64,000 nucleotides of DNA from Limnephilus marmoratus (GCA_917880885.1 OU862933.1:9099452-9163451); one strand, 5' to 3'. Numbered from the stretch's first letter, positions 23,301 through 34,539 are shown. Numbers and translations are program-made. The notes: generated by a model not told the origin, from the sequence alone.

Positions 23301-24760
23301 TAATAACTTAAACCATAATATGTTAGCGCCAAGTATAATTGGCTGCGCTCGGCAAAATTGTTTGAGTTTATTTTGGATCTAAAATATTATGTCCTATGGC
23401 AATGGTTATCTCCCTTACCCCGCTCCCCGTTTGTTCCCTCATGATTATCATTAACAACTCGCAAGTTTTGGTCTACGAAGTGTGGATGGCAATCGTCGCA
23501 TAATAAAAATAATTCACATAACGATAATAATAACGCATAATAAAAATAATTCACAAAGTTCATTTTGAAACGAGTTTATTACAAAGTGAAAATAACAAAA
23601 CCTACAATATTGTAGGGGCGTGTAAATAGCCCCAGACACTAGGGAATACTACCCTATGTAATTAATGAAAGATGAACTCTTCCCTATGTGACACAAAACA
23701 GATTATACAGCAATTCCAAAATCCTCAGTGAAAACAAAACAAAAACTCACTCTGAGAATGCAGCTCTCCACACGATGTCCAGCACAAACGACACTAGTTT
23801 CCTTCAAATATTGATTTTGCCAAGGCGGTAGTGCACAATCTCAATAGTTGTTTATCACAGAAAGGTAGTTCACACGATGGATATGAATTTGCAAATTAAT
23901 AGTACGTGCCAAAATCTCACAACAATAATTTAATTATGAGTTAATTATTTGATTATGACTGACATCTATTGGCTTTAACCAAAACTCACGTCGGAAGTAA
24001 TTGCTTGCCCCACAGAGGTCAGAAAATGCCTGAATTCACTGAATTTCAATGTCACATAGGGAAATTCAATATAATACAACCACCATAGATGGCGCCCCCA
24101 TGGTCCCATAGGCTAAATTATTAATTTAAATGAGATTAATGCCCAAATGTATTTTAAATATATTTTATGGCGCGTATCCAAATATGTTATATAATATAAA
24201 CAGATACTACAATATATAATATAATAACCAGAGCTGCGAAATATCAATTTACATCAAATGCAAATTGAAATTTCGTAGCTCGAATTTTTTTCAAAACTCC
24301 TGGACAAAGCCGGTAGTAAAACTACAGAACGTCCATAAGTTTCCTGTTCGTTTCATACATGACATGGAATACCAGATTGCAGAAAGGATATTAAGGTTGT
24401 AATGTTAAACATAATGCATACCTATTAGTGTTATCGGATATGTTAACCGTAACTCCCGACTTACCCAGAGCAATGTAAAGTGGTGATTTAATAAAAGATA
24501 TATAATAATGCATAAGCTACGCATACTTTACACATGTTTGTATTTTTTGCGACTCACGGGAATAGAGCGCTTTCTTGGTAAAGTACAGGCTCTTTCAAAG
24601 ACGTGGATTGACTTTATTTGATTAGTTGTTGTAAAATATATAAGGCTAGTCATATCGCTCTTTCGTCGGACAGTGTTGTTTATGTTGTTCTAAGTTTCCA
24701 AAAAACATTTCTCATGAGCTTTTTATCGATTTCTGATTTTGAGGTTGAATTTTGTGTAAT
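23301..24760. other. Unassigned; short tandem and inverted repeats
   Basis: At 23495-23565 a roughly 40-bp unit containing 'cgcataataaaaataattc' is duplicated in tandem. The word 'ttccctatgtgaca' (23680) and its inverted copy 'tgtcacatagggaa' (24050) bracket about 370 bp. On the minus strand an AATAAA lies just beyond, so a solitary LTR is possible but not demonstrated. A TATA-like 'atatataagg' lies at 24635. No coding sequence seen. Confidence 0.4.
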
Positions 24761-24768
24761 GTAATTAA

Positions 24769-24982
24769 GGATGGGTTGTTTAAAAAAATATTAACAATTC
24801 ATCAAATATTTGAAGTTTAATTTCACTGTCTGCGAAAGTTCTGTGATTATTTCCATTTTATAAAGCAGCTGGCTGTTATTATAGATGACATAAAAACAGA
24901 ACGTCAATAGAACCTTCAAATAACGTGAAAATTAATTTCAAATATTTGATAAATTGTTCAAATTTTTTGAAACAAACCGTCC
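24769..24982. mobile_element. 214-bp MITE flanked by TTAA
   Basis: Inverted ends of about 65 bp begin GGATGGGTTGTTT and GGACGGTTTGTTT and share 'tatcaaatatttgaa'-type sequence. TTAA lies immediately outside both ends (24765-24768 and 24983-24986), the target of piggyBac-type and some other transposases. Non-coding. Confidence 0.75.
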
Positions 24983-25101
24983 TTAATTTTAACATATTTT
25001 AAAAGAAAATATTTAAATACGACTTACCATTTTAGAACATACCTAGACGTGCAGATGAATTACGTGCAACCAGCCAGGGCATAATAATTCATTGCATAAG
25101 A

Positions 25102-25103
<2 letters not shown>

Positions 25104-25144
<41 letters not shown>
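25104..25144. repeat. (TA)n microsatellite
   Basis: About 20 uninterrupted AT dinucleotides. Simple repeat without other content. Confidence 0.95.
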
Positions 25145-25147
<3 letters not shown>

Positions 25148-25400
25148 CAATTGCAAAAGGTTCAAAGTGACGATAGAACCATTTAAAATAAATGAAAGCA
25201 TTAAAAACTTGAGTATCTAAATACAACACAATTGGCTCTAAAAATTATTTATGTTGTAGACATTATGTTTTTTTTTTTTTTTTTACCTGACCAAAAATTT
25301 TTTTTTTTGACATGACATGACTGAAATAAATGCAAAAAAAATTCGGTTAGAATGATAAAATGTAAAGGTCATGTCAAAAATATTCAGTTAGAACCTTGTC

Positions 25401-26265
25401 CAATAGGCCACTTGCATGGACTTCATAACGACTTGGAAAAAATCGTGTTGATAGAGTTTTTTACTAAGATTACGAAAATGTTAGTAAAAATTTTTAGAAA
25501 TGTACAGTTTTTTTATTTTTTAATAAATAAATCCATTATTTGGGCTCGTTACGTCACTACATGAAAATGTCCCGTCGCCGAAAATGTTCCTATTAATTTT
25601 ATAAAATTCCACACTGATTTATTTTTTTATATGGCATCACTCAAATTTCAGGCGAATTTTTGAATTCGTTCACTAGATTTATTGTTTGTTCTCTGCGAAC
25701 TTATCATTTGATTTGATTTTTTGACAGATGTTCTGAAGAGAATCCCGTACAATTAATGGGTACGGGGTTCTCTTCAGAACGTGAAGATGATGTCGGTACA
25801 TGTTTTAGAGGTATAATGATTATGGTGCTGATTTTAACCAAATAAAATTTTATAATATTCTTATTATTATTACAATTTACAAGTTCAAGTATATTACATT
25901 GAATTTAGTAATATAGACGCTGTACATTATAATGATTTATGATCAATAAGATGGATCAAGGAAAATAATATTTATGAGATGTAATATTTTTGGTATGCCT
26001 CGTTATTCTCCTGTGCCATTCGTGTGGAAAACGTTATTTTTTTTTAAATGATTTTCGGCTATGTAATTATCGTTTTTTCACACCTATAAAATTATGTCCC
26101 GTCTTTCCGGTTTATAAAAGATGGTCTGATTTTTCGGTTTGAAATTTTCAAAAAATCCCCAGGGTTTCAAAAATACGATTAAAAAAAAAAATACAGAATG
26201 TCTTAGAATATTTGCCTATTAAACCGGAAAAAAATTTTAAAAAATGTGATGCAAGTGGCCTATTG
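25401..26265. mobile_element. 865-bp DNA element with perfect 17-bp inverted ends
   Basis: CAATAGGCCACTTGCAT at 25401-25417 recurs inverted at 26249-26265. If the TA inside each end is the target duplication, the true ends are GGCCACTTGCAT. Inside, 25733-25778 forms a long hairpin (gttctgaagagaa / ttctcttcagaac). There is no transposase frame, so it is non-autonomous. Superfamily undetermined. Confidence 0.7.
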
Positions 26266-26469
26266 AGGTGACGATATTTCGAGTATAATGCTATTCTAGC
26301 AATAATTATTTTCGGCTGCTTTTATTGTAAAAATTCGATTGAAATCATTTCTAAAATAGATCTTTTAGAGAAAATAAAGATCGTTAAATTTAAATGTTTT
26401 TCTCAATTTGAGAGGTGGGTATGGGTACCGCTGCCCGTACAAATATGTTATTTATAGATAAATGTATTA

Positions 26470-27464
26470 TTAACCCGGCGGTACTCGCTAGGTATTTACG
26501 AACATGAACACTCGCTACCGGGTAATTAATACCACAGAGTTTAATTGCCATTATTTACAAAAATACGCTTGAGTTTCAATGTTTGACAATGTGTTTGTGT
26601 TATTGGTACTATTGTTCATAAATAAAACTAAAAATGCAAGTTTTAATGTTTATTTATTGGTATTTGAGTTTATTCTAAAAAATAATAAAAAAATCGTTTT
26701 TTTCTTAGTAATCTTACGAAAATCAACAATAATATAATTTTTTTCTTACAAATTTGGCAAAATTGAGATCGGTATCGAAAATAAACTAGATACACTCCTA
26801 AAATACTAAAAAATAATGATACCTTTACACTGAGTGAACATTGAGATAATCAAACACTAAAATCACTAAACAAACTGTTTCAAATATTTTGCTAAAAACG
26901 AAACTACTTTACTCTATCATAGCAATCCTCACATAATGGGGTTGTATGCTCGCGGCATATCTTTTTGGAGCACAATTCGCAAACCAACTTCTGAATCTGA
27001 AGGTAGACGGTCAAAAACATTTTCTGAATTTGAGGGCGCGCCTCAACTATCAGCTTCCTGTTCAGTTTCACTTTCGTGTTCACTATTCTCATCAAAATCT
27101 TCTATTTCTGACACATTTTCTTCTCCGCTGTCTTCTTCTTGAAGCAGCTCTTCTATTGTACTATCACTTTGAGGAATACTCATTTTATTTCAGCTCGAAA
27201 ACAAAAAACATAGTCATAAAAATATCGAAAAATAATGGAACAAGGATCGTCGCTACCGGGTATTTTTTACCCATACTCACTTTACACGTCTGTCAGTAAC
27301 AAGTGCCGTGTGTGAACTGACCCCCCCGTGGGGTGAGGGTGTGTGAACTATCGGTTTGAAGGTACTTAGAATCTCGGGTTGCCAGAACGCATAGAAAAAA
27401 AAATACAACCAATTTTTTGTACTCTGTGGTATTTTTTACCCGGTAGCGAGTATCGCCGGGTTAA
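26470..27464 (-). mobile_element. Internally deleted piggyBac-like element
   Basis: TTAA target duplications (26470-26473, 27461-27464) enclose ends CCCGGCGGTACTCGCTA and CCCGGCGATACTCGCTA, with subterminal copies of 'tcgctaccgggta' and 'taccacagagt'. The left end contains an extra 27-bp segment that duplicates 'actcgcta'. The interior keeps only the two extremes of a piggyBac transposase gene. It is about 990 bp, versus about 2.5 kb for complete relatives. It could move only with an enzyme supplied in trans. Confidence 0.9.
26904..27183 (-). pseudogene. piggyBac transposase remnant (acidic N-terminus + Cys-rich C-terminus)
   Basis: From an ATG at 27183 the minus strand encodes an acidic leader ('MSIPQSDSTIEELLQEED', then many E/D/S) as in piggyBac transposase N-termini. 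It is followed almost directly, in another frame, by 'CELCSKKICREHTTPLCEDC', the C-terminal cysteine-rich zinc domain that binds the element ends. The whole catalytic DDD domain is gone. The junction lies near 27000-27045. Confidence 0.85.
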
Positions 27465-28129
27465 CACTTAAGCCATACGTCATGCGAGGAAGATTTTATG
27501 TCGTTGGAATGATTTAATTTTCATTTGTCTTATATTTTGCCTGGAATATTGCTTTTGTAAATTTGAATAGAGGTGTATTGTTGACAATATTTTGCTTATT
27601 TTACGGTAGTGGGTACGCACCTACTTCCGCATAATAAGCTAAATAACTTGTTGTGCCGCACGGCTATGGTCTAAGTCGACGCTCACTTGGGGGCGTTTCA
27701 GACCTTCAGGGGGCGGTAGAAGATCAAAAGAAAATTGGGGAGGCGTTTCAGACTTTCAGAGGGCGGTAGGAGACCCAGAGAAACCCATCCCACTCCATCC
27801 TTTCTTGCCCCATCCCATCCCATTAGGATTAGGGGCCATCCATCAACAAAAATATTTTCCCTATCCCATTACGCTCACTCCGTTGTGGCAAATGTAACAA
27901 CCCCGTAGTGCTAACCCATTTCTTGGTATCCCATTACGCCCCCTTCGTCGTGGTATCCCGTTATGGCCACCCCCCCCCCCCCCCCCTCTGTTGTAATTAA
28001 TTGCTGTTTCGGATTCACCACGAGTTAGGGGGCGCTAGAAGTAAAAATATTTTCAGGTGGGCAAAAAAAAAGGTTGAGAATATATGGTCTAAACAAGCCT
28101 TGATGGAAATCTATATATATAAGTGAAAT
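27465..28129. other. Unassigned; diverged tandem duplication and C-tract
   Basis: At 27695-27790 a roughly 48-bp unit ('gggggcgtttcagaccttca', then 'gggcggtagaagat') is repeated once with changes. 27965-27987 is a C-run of about 18. Short phrases such as 'tatcccattacgc' recur at 27860-27960. It may be a decayed short-repeat element; no termini found. Confidence 0.45.
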
Positions 28130-28131
28130 AT

Positions 28132-28535
28132 GTATTTTTTTAATGTGAATACCTCTCAAGATTCCCAGATGCCCTCGTTTGGAGCCGGTGAGAGTAATGC
28201 ATCCCCAATTTGGGTATTTTGTGAAACTGAAGGTAGAGGGAAAGAAATGGGGAAGAAGTATGGAAGTACCTGGCTATTCAGATCTGGTCACCAAACACGG
28301 CTAAAGTCTTTTCAAGCAATGTTTCAATTCTGGATGATGGTCTTACACCAGGGCGATACTGAGAGTATCTTCCACTCTAGAACGTGCGGCAAATGTACAA
28401 TATATCATTTTAAATGAATTAATTGTAGAATAACGCAAATTAATAATCAAATGAAATTCATTTGCGACACCGGGATTCGATCCCGCGACATTCGGATGGC
28501 TAATCAAGTGCCTTACTCCTCGACCACGCCTGCCG
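28132..28535 (-). mobile_element. tRNA-derived SINE (family S1), diverged copy
   Basis: The same body as the SINE at 19522-19944 ('gaacgtgcggcaaatgta', 'caggtacttcc', 'ccaaattggggatgc' on the appropriate strand) and a tRNA-like head at 28535-28465 with B box 'gggattcgatcccg' on the plus strand. It is more diverged than the other two complete copies. Confidence 0.8.
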
Positions 28536-29290
28536 TCTCAGAATGTTATGTGCCCTCCAGAGCAAGCACGGAAAAGCGCTTCCGGCAAGTTATATTGGTA
28601 AGCAATCATTAATTACATCAATTACTTTCATCATTGAGTGCGTGTTTCGATGATAAATTCACATATACTCAATTTAAAGTTCTTTCACACTATCCTTAAC
28701 ATCAACGCCTCTCCTGCGTTCTCCATCCGCTCTTCGTCAGTCCGCCGCACGGCACTCTTCGCCAGACGTACGGCAGAATTTATGCCCCCGAGAGGCCATA
28801 ACGTGTCATTACTGCCACGGAACAAGAACTACGACACAAAAGATCCGTGTCGTACGGCGACCGGAGCGGAATAACAAATCATTTCACTGCCGCCTGGTCA
28901 CCGTAGTGCCGTCATATTTTTGCCGCCCGAGAAAACGCCACTCGGAGAATAATATGATAAAAAATTATGACCGTTTGTAATGAAATGATAATGGGTGGGA
29001 ATTGTTTCTTCGGGTTAGAAAATGCTTAAATGCTCGTTTTCGCCGTTATTTCTGTATTTATTGTTAGTATTGTTTATTTATTCTGAATATTTACACGGAA
29101 ATATTACGTTGGTTGCATATTTAGCTTTGGCAGAACCTAGAAGAAAAGAAGAAGAATAACCCTTTAGAAGGGACATCTCTATCCAATCATAACGAATGAT
29201 TGTAAGAACGGATATCAAGAAAAGCTCAATAGTTCTTGGTGTGGAGCTGGCGACACGGTATCGCTTCTTAGTACATAAGCACACATTTCA
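28536..29290. other. Unassigned; GC-richer island at 28700-28890
   Basis: The island holds a short open frame (28638-28874) with no recognisable features. 29090-29290 directly precedes a PLE ribozyme and may be the decayed 3' end of a PLE, but no GIY-YIG motif is seen. Confidence 0.35.
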
Positions 29291-29400
29291 CCACTAAAAA
29301 TTACACATCTGCCCTGATGATGGACACTGTAAAGCTGTCCGAAACGTTGGCTAAGGGAGGAGGTAGCGCAACACGGCATAACACCTCAAAAATAAATTAA
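29291..29400 (+). mobile_element. Penelope-like terminal fragment (P4) with hammerhead
   Basis: The segment from 'ctgatgatggacactg' through 'gaaacgttggctaa', 'gaggtagcgcaacacg' and an A/T-rich end matches the PLE inserted at 54306-54522. It is the pseudo-LTR-like end of a PLE family. Boundaries upstream are uncertain. Confidence 0.7.
29314..29352 (+). ncRNA. Hammerhead ribozyme core (P4)
   Basis: CTGATGA is followed by a hairpin with perfect stem II GGACA/TGTCC and then GAAAC, the conserved hammerhead core. Such motifs are known from Penelope-like elements. Helices I and III cannot be assigned confidently by eye. Confidence 0.7.
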
Positions 29401-30257
29401 AAAATATTATGTTTTTCTACAAGGAAATATATAATAAATAATAAACGTAATTTACGCTGACAAAGTTCCAAAAAAAATATTTACTACACGAAGGGTAGCG
29501 AGAATCTTTTAAAATGTAACATCACTATTGTTATATTTGTCACATCACTAGCGATGATAATATTATTATCTATGGTCTCTCTTTGAAATATCTCTAATGT
29601 AAATAATAAAAATTTAACAGTTTTTCCTACAAGTCACCCACAATAAATAATGAACGAAACGGTGTCAGAAGTGAGATGTTAATTAGTATAATATAATTTG
29701 ATGGAAATATTATTGTAAACACAAGATGTCAAAGGGTACCTTCAAGGAATAGACAAAGTCGCAAATGCAGCGTGATTTTCCCGCCTTACCAATTTTTCAA
29801 ATATCAACGAATAATATCAACGATAATCAATGTATATTATTAAAGAAAGTAAAAAAAAAAACATGCGGCTAGCAAAAACTCAGAAAAGAGTCCCGGTACG
29901 ATCAAGGGAATTTTATGGTGGTAGATCTCTATCCCCTCTCCAGGATGATGGTTCCCGTTTTTACCTAAAGGGCGTGCTTTTGAAAATACAAGGGCTGGAA
30001 GTTTCGCACTCTTGAAATTTCTAGAACAGTCTTCCGGAAAGTTCTAGAAGGTTTCATAGAGCTCTAGAAAGTTCCGGAAGGAGAGGTAAAGTGTGTCGTG
30101 GAATCAACGGGAACACCATTGTGGAACATTTCATAACACTCTCGAATGTTGTCCTGAGCGAAGCCGGGTAACCCAGCTAATAGCACATAAAAAACAATTA
30201 AAATTAATTGCAATATTCACTAATAGAAGGATACAATGCTTAAATTTGTACTGCGCA
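29401..30257. other. Unassigned, with a possible Helitron 3' end at 30180
   Basis: At 30155-30180 'gcgaagccgggtaacccag' ends in CTAA and is followed by T, similar to the Helitron-like 3' end at 52700 ('gtggccgggtcag' CTAG, T). Upstream (30010-30085) 'gttctagaa' and 'ttccggaa' alternate several times. The 5' end of a Helitron is not identified. Confidence 0.4.
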
Positions 30258-30546
30258 TTTTCATCCCGCGACAAAATATCCCAGACAAAACATCCCCCAA
30301 CAAAATATCTCCCAACAAAATATCTACTAAAACTTAACCTAACCTAACAAAAAATGGGACAAAAATAATACAGACATCCTGTAAATTATAACTACGACCA
30401 TAAATTATTGTTCAAAAATAGTAAAATAGGACAAAAATAATACAATAATTTGTCTGTATTATTTTTGTCCCATTTTTTCTTAGATTTTAGTGGATATTTT
30501 GTTGGGGGATGTTTTGTTCGTAGGATATTTTGTCGTGAGATGAAAA
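30258..30546. mobile_element. Fold-back element built of short repeated phrases
   Basis: Arms of about 95-115 bp (30258-30372 and 30452-30546) are inverted copies. Each arm is itself a chain of roughly 13-bp phrases ending 'acaaaatatcc' or 'acaaaacatcc'. The left arm has one extra phrase and 'cttaacctaacctaac'. No coding capacity and no clear target duplication. Confidence 0.65.
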
Positions 30547-31122
30547 GTCACGGAACCCTTGAGTTAGATAATATATTCCAATATTACAACAATTTTTTCG
30601 GCAAGATATATTTACAATGTACATATTTTTGAAAGATGCTCCATCAAAACTTTAATTTAACGAATTGATTTTCATCTTTTTTTTAACAGAATGCCATACA
30701 ATCATTCAAGTATTTGGCAGTGCAAGTGCATCCATTATACGTATTCATCAATTTATGATGGGCTACCAAATGATATGATCAGTTGCTCCAGATATAGTCA
30801 CAAAAATGAATACATCCGCAACAAAAAGACAGACATTTTTTTGCATTCGAGTATTGATTGTTCGCTGAAGCAGTAACTTCCATACAAGGTAAACCATTAG
30901 TTGTTTATGAAAAAATTCAATGCGGAATATTAAACTGCTATTTACTGTTTATCAGATTGAGATGAAACTGAGTTGCTTTGAGATAGCAAGAGACAAAAAC
31001 GATGATATTTATCACATAAGATTACAATAATATTATACTATCGCTATCTGTTGGCTTACCATCACATCGATTTAAATCTAAACCTTCTATTGAAGATTAT
31101 TTATAGTTATGATGATTTAAAC
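30547..31122. other. Unassigned
   Basis: AT-rich, no recognisable features. It ends at the first copy of the PLE target duplication. Confidence 0.4.
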
Positions 31123-31230
31123 CTCAACATATTTCGTATTTGTAAAAAGCATTAACTTTGTGGCTCGCCATAATTTACGATAAAAAACATATATAAATTT
31201 GTTGTAGATCACTTTTATTTTATACACACT

Positions 31231-31264
31231 CTACCGGTTTCGGAAGCACCCTTCCTTCGTCAGG
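31231..31264 (-). ncRNA. Hammerhead ribozyme core (P1, inverted copy)
   Basis: On the minus strand CTGACGA, stem II GGAAG-ggtg-CTTCC, then GAAACCGGTAG. All core nucleotides of a hammerhead are present, and stem II is perfect. Confidence 0.75.
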
Positions 31265-31394
31265 AGAATATTATAACTAAACTATGATATGATACAAACT
31301 ATGATACAAGCTCATCTCAACTAATACATTTTTATTTGGTACGCCTGAAAATAATAATAAAGTAATAAATCCCGCTCAATGGCGCAGAATCTTA

Positions 31395-31915
31395 TATATA
31401 TCCAACTTTTCCTCACTTAGTACAAAAAACTTGCCTGCCCACATTAAGCCCGCGTTCTATACTGATAACAACTTAGGTAAATTACTAAAAAAACACTAAA
31501 GATAGAGATCATAAATTAAGCCACTCAGGCATTTACCAACTATGTTGCAATGATTGTCCTTCGTTCTACATAGGTAAGACAACTAGAAATATAAATATCA
31601 GAATCACAGAACATTTAAGATGCTTAAATAATAATAATTTTCAGAGTTTGCTAATCACCTAATTTCCACAGATCACACTTTTAATAAGGACACAGGGGTT
31701 AAAATTCTTCACCGTAATAATTAAAGCAAAAAATTAGATAATTTAGAAGCACACGAAATCAGAAAATCCCTAAATAATAATGCTAGCATTTTGAATAACC
31801 AAATTAACTTATCTTTCAGTCCCATTCTAAATATTTCTCAAATTAACCGCTCTGTTCTTTCCGGAAATTCCCTAATTACCCCTACCCCTTTGCCTACCTC
31901 CCACTCAAACACCTG
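31395..31915 (+). pseudogene. GIY-YIG endonuclease C-terminus of a PLE
   Basis: The plus strand encodes 'PAFYTDNNLGKLLKKH', then 'HSGIYQLCCNDCPSFYIGKT' and 'RNINIRITEHLR' (GIY and YIG boxes and the following Arg/Glu-His region). After a frameshift it gives 'FANHLISTDHTFNKDTG' and 'LDNLEAHEIRKSLN', as in the C-terminal nuclease of Penelope polymerases. At least two frameshifts and one stop are present. The RT domain is absent. In intact elements this domain nicks the target for reverse transcription. Confidence 0.88.
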
Positions 31916-31965
31916 ATTTGTATATCTGTCAATATTCTGTATCATGGTTTAGTTATAATATTCTC

Positions 31966-31999
31966 CTGACGAAGGAAGGGTGGTTCCGAAACCGGTAGA
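31966..31999 (+). ncRNA. Hammerhead ribozyme core (P1, direct copy)
   Basis: CTGACGA, a stem II of GGAAG-ggtg-GTTCC with one G-G mismatch relative to the inverted copy, then GAAACCGGTAG. Same element as the minus-strand copy at 31231-31264. Confidence 0.7.
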
Positions 32000-32063
32000 G
32001 TGTGTATAAAATAAAAGTGGTCTACAACAAATTTATATATGTTTTTTATTCTCAACATATTTC

Positions 32064-32687
32064 ACTTTGCAATATTCCAAACAATGGTTTACTCATATGT
32101 TAAAACACAATTGTTTTTCGTTATTGATTTATGTTGCAGAGAGTTAATCAATGACTACTTGAGGTCTGTCGGCCTATGTATTCGGCTCTTGAAAAATTAT
32201 GTCTGAATTCACTTAAATATGTTCAAAAGTTGTTTCATAATATCTAATATCTGAGTGATTATTTTCCAATGTTGATTTATGCGCGTTTCAAGCAAAACCA
32301 ATAACTCCTGATTGGCCGGAGGAATTAACTCACTGATTTTTACAAGGAGTGTTACAAATTTGGAACAAGAGTTCAGTTTAATAATATATTATGTTCTTTT
32401 GTGTAAGTGAATGTGTGGAAAGATGGTTTTTTCTCATTTGTCGAATAGGCAAACAGTCGGTAATTATAAAATCCCGTAAGGTTTATTGATGATCGCCTGG
32501 GGCCGGAGCTGATTAGAAAACAGTAACATTTTTCAAATGTCTAATATTTAGTGTTTGGCTGGAGCAACTGGTTGTTTGGACGTAAGCTGTTAATTTATCA
32601 GTACAACAGAAGCATACAAGTACACGTTAAGCGGCTTCGTGTTATTTTTCTTACTCCCACTCGCAGAATACATTTCATAAACGAATG
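32064..32687. other. Unassigned
   Basis: No coding similarity or repeats recognised between the PLE target duplication and the pogo-like element. Confidence 0.4.
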
Positions 32688-33059
32688 TAGGGGAAAAGCC
32701 GGATAGTATCACCAATTTTCAAAAAAGCTCTATTATTAAAAAAAAACTTTTTAAGAATAATGCAACATGTATATTAAAATATATGTGGCGACACATCATT
32801 ATTATCTTCGCCATCAAAAGAACATACGAGAAACATCTCCTAATATTCGCGCCCATCGACAAACCTACTTGCCTAGGTACCTTCGTACCTATACTGGCCG
32901 CGATGTACTTTCTCGCCTCCCGTGCCAGCCCGACGATAATAATATCGCCCCGCCTAGAAAGGTCTCGAGACAGCACCGTACAATATCTGTACGGCGCCGA
33001 ATATTCTCGTCAACTGCCGAAGTGGCTCGTATTACCTACCGCGAGGTAGTTACTCTACC

Positions 33060-33110
33060 GCGGCTATATAAGCAGCCGATCGCTCGCCCGCTGCAGTTCA
33101 GTCTCACATT
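33060..33110 (+). promoter_or_regulatory. Core promoter of the left arm
   Basis: GGCTATATAAGC (TATA at 33065-33070) is followed about 35 bp later by TTCAGTC, an arthropod-type initiator. Transcription would run rightward into the centre of the fold-back. Confidence 0.6.
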
Positions 33111-33774
33111 AATCGTCGGTCAACATCTCAACATGTAATAAGTGCTCCTGCATGGTATCGCTACGCTCCAGGGCAGCTTCCTCGAGGTCCATCACCACGT
33201 CTCAGCTACAAGGCCCATCGTGTCTTCAGCTCCAGAGATCAGCCCCATCCCGCGACTTACAAGGCTTGCGTCACCTTCAGTCCAAGGGATCGGCTCACCA
33301 CTTCATGGCACCCCGAAGCCTCACCGTGCTTCGCTGCCATGGAAACACGCTCCGCCTCGCCAGGACTACCTGCTGGTGGCTCAGCTCACCGAGCCACACA
33401 CCGTTCATCTCCGCGATTCAAAGCGTCGAGCAACGGCCTGGAAGATAGGTCATCTCCACCGCCATGGTGTCGAGCAACTCGCTGACCTTCACCACACCAT
33501 CTCCACCTCCGTACGCCTGCAGCATCATCTACGGCACTCAGCATTACTCATGTTACCGACCACCGACCATCTGCTACGTAGCCCAATAAACGACTGACTC
33601 ACTACTTCGACATGACGACTTTCATTTCTGTCTCCCGCTCCCTCAACTGGGGAGCTGAAGACACGGTGGGCCTTGTAGCTGAGACGTGGTGATGGACCTC
33701 GAGGAAGCTGCCCTGGAGCGTAGCGATACCATGCAGGAGCACTTATTACATGTTGAGATGTTGACCGACGATTA

Positions 33775-33825
33775 ATGTGAGACTGAACTGCAGCGGGCGA
33801 GCGATCGGCTGCTTATATAGCCGCG
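33775..33825 (-). promoter_or_regulatory. Core promoter of the right arm, convergent
   Basis: The inverted copy of the left-arm promoter (TATA at 33814-33819, initiator near 33783). It would drive leftward transcription, convergent with the left one, across the same spacer. Confidence 0.6.
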
Positions 33826-34539
33826 GTAGAGTAACTACCTCGCGGTAGGTAATACGAGCCACTTCGGCAGTTGACGAGAATATTCGGCGCCGTACAGGTA
33901 TTGTACGGTGCTGTCTCGAGACCTTTCTAGGCGGGGCGATATTATTATCGTCGGGCTGGCACGGGAGGCGAGAAAGTACATCGCGGCCAGTATAGGTACG
34001 AAGGTACCTAGGCAAGTAGGTTTGTCGATGGGCGCGAATATTAGGAGATGTTTCTCGTATGTTCTTTTGATGGCGAAGATAATAATGATGTGTCGCCACA
34101 TATAGGTCTTTAATCTTTTATAGTAGCCTATTTTTGTAAACATAATTAATATAGGTTTTGAGTAAATTCTGTTTTATTTGACCTCTAAAAATGGGATAGT
34201 TGCCTACTGTAGCGAATAATTGCCTAACGTTATAAATCTTCGGGGATGGATGTCTCGTGCGGGGATAGATGCCTCACTATGAATTTTTAGATAGAAACAA
34301 ATTTATGTCAATTCAAGTAATCAGTCTTTATTATTCACTGAGGTTCTGTATTAACTATTAATCAAAATATTAATCAACATTATAAAATAGTGTTAACGTT
34401 TAAAGGGTTTTAACGTTTTAAACTATAAAAATACAACAAAAATAATTCCAACACTTTAAGTTACGTAAGTTATTAGTAAAATATTATTATTTATCTTAAA
34501 GATAAAACAATATGGCAATTAACTTTGGCATTAGCTTAG

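Larger units (their letters stand above)
31136..32050 (+). mobile_element. 5'-truncated Penelope-like element (P1) with inverted pseudo-LTR
   Basis: A 13-bp target duplication 'ctcaacatatttc' (31123-31135, 32051-32063) brackets 915 bp. The right end (31925-32050, +) is a pseudo-LTR with a hammerhead. The left end (31136-31340) is the same sequence inverted and extends into the presumed ORF start. Between them lies the C-terminal GIY-YIG coding remnant. Inverted terminal copies, 5' truncation and TSDs over 10 bp are typical of PLEs. Not functional. Confidence 0.92.
32784..34100. mobile_element. LTR-derived fold-back: 450-bp near-perfect inverted repeat
   Basis: Arms 32784-33233 and 33651-34100 are inverted copies of equal length. 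I count two mismatches. Both outer ends start TGTGGCGACA, like the 5' end of an LTR, and a 4-bp duplication 'tata' flanks the unit (32780-32783, 34101-34104). Each arm has a core promoter facing inward. The 417-bp centre continues the left arm and contains AATAAA at 33584. Open frames in the arms have no family similarity and probably mean nothing. GC content is far above the surroundings. The parent LTR retrotransposon is not identified. Confidence 0.85.

Noticed and set aside
24050..24063. Inverted 14-bp 'tgtcacatagggaa' with 23680 as terminal repeats of a DNA element
   Set aside because: No target duplication, no extension of the repeat and no internal element features; left as unassigned.
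28638..28874. Possible exon in the GC-richer island
   Set aside because: No splice-site pattern, domain or similarity recognised; short frame only.
32767..33138. Open frames inside the LTR fold-back as real proteins
   Set aside because: They overlap in several phases, occur in both inverted arms simply because the DNA is duplicated, and contain no family motif.
33142..33597. 151-codon open frame in the fold-back centre
   Set aside because: GC-rich composition explains the lack of stops; it lies downstream of the LTR-like promoter in leader position and resembles no Gag.
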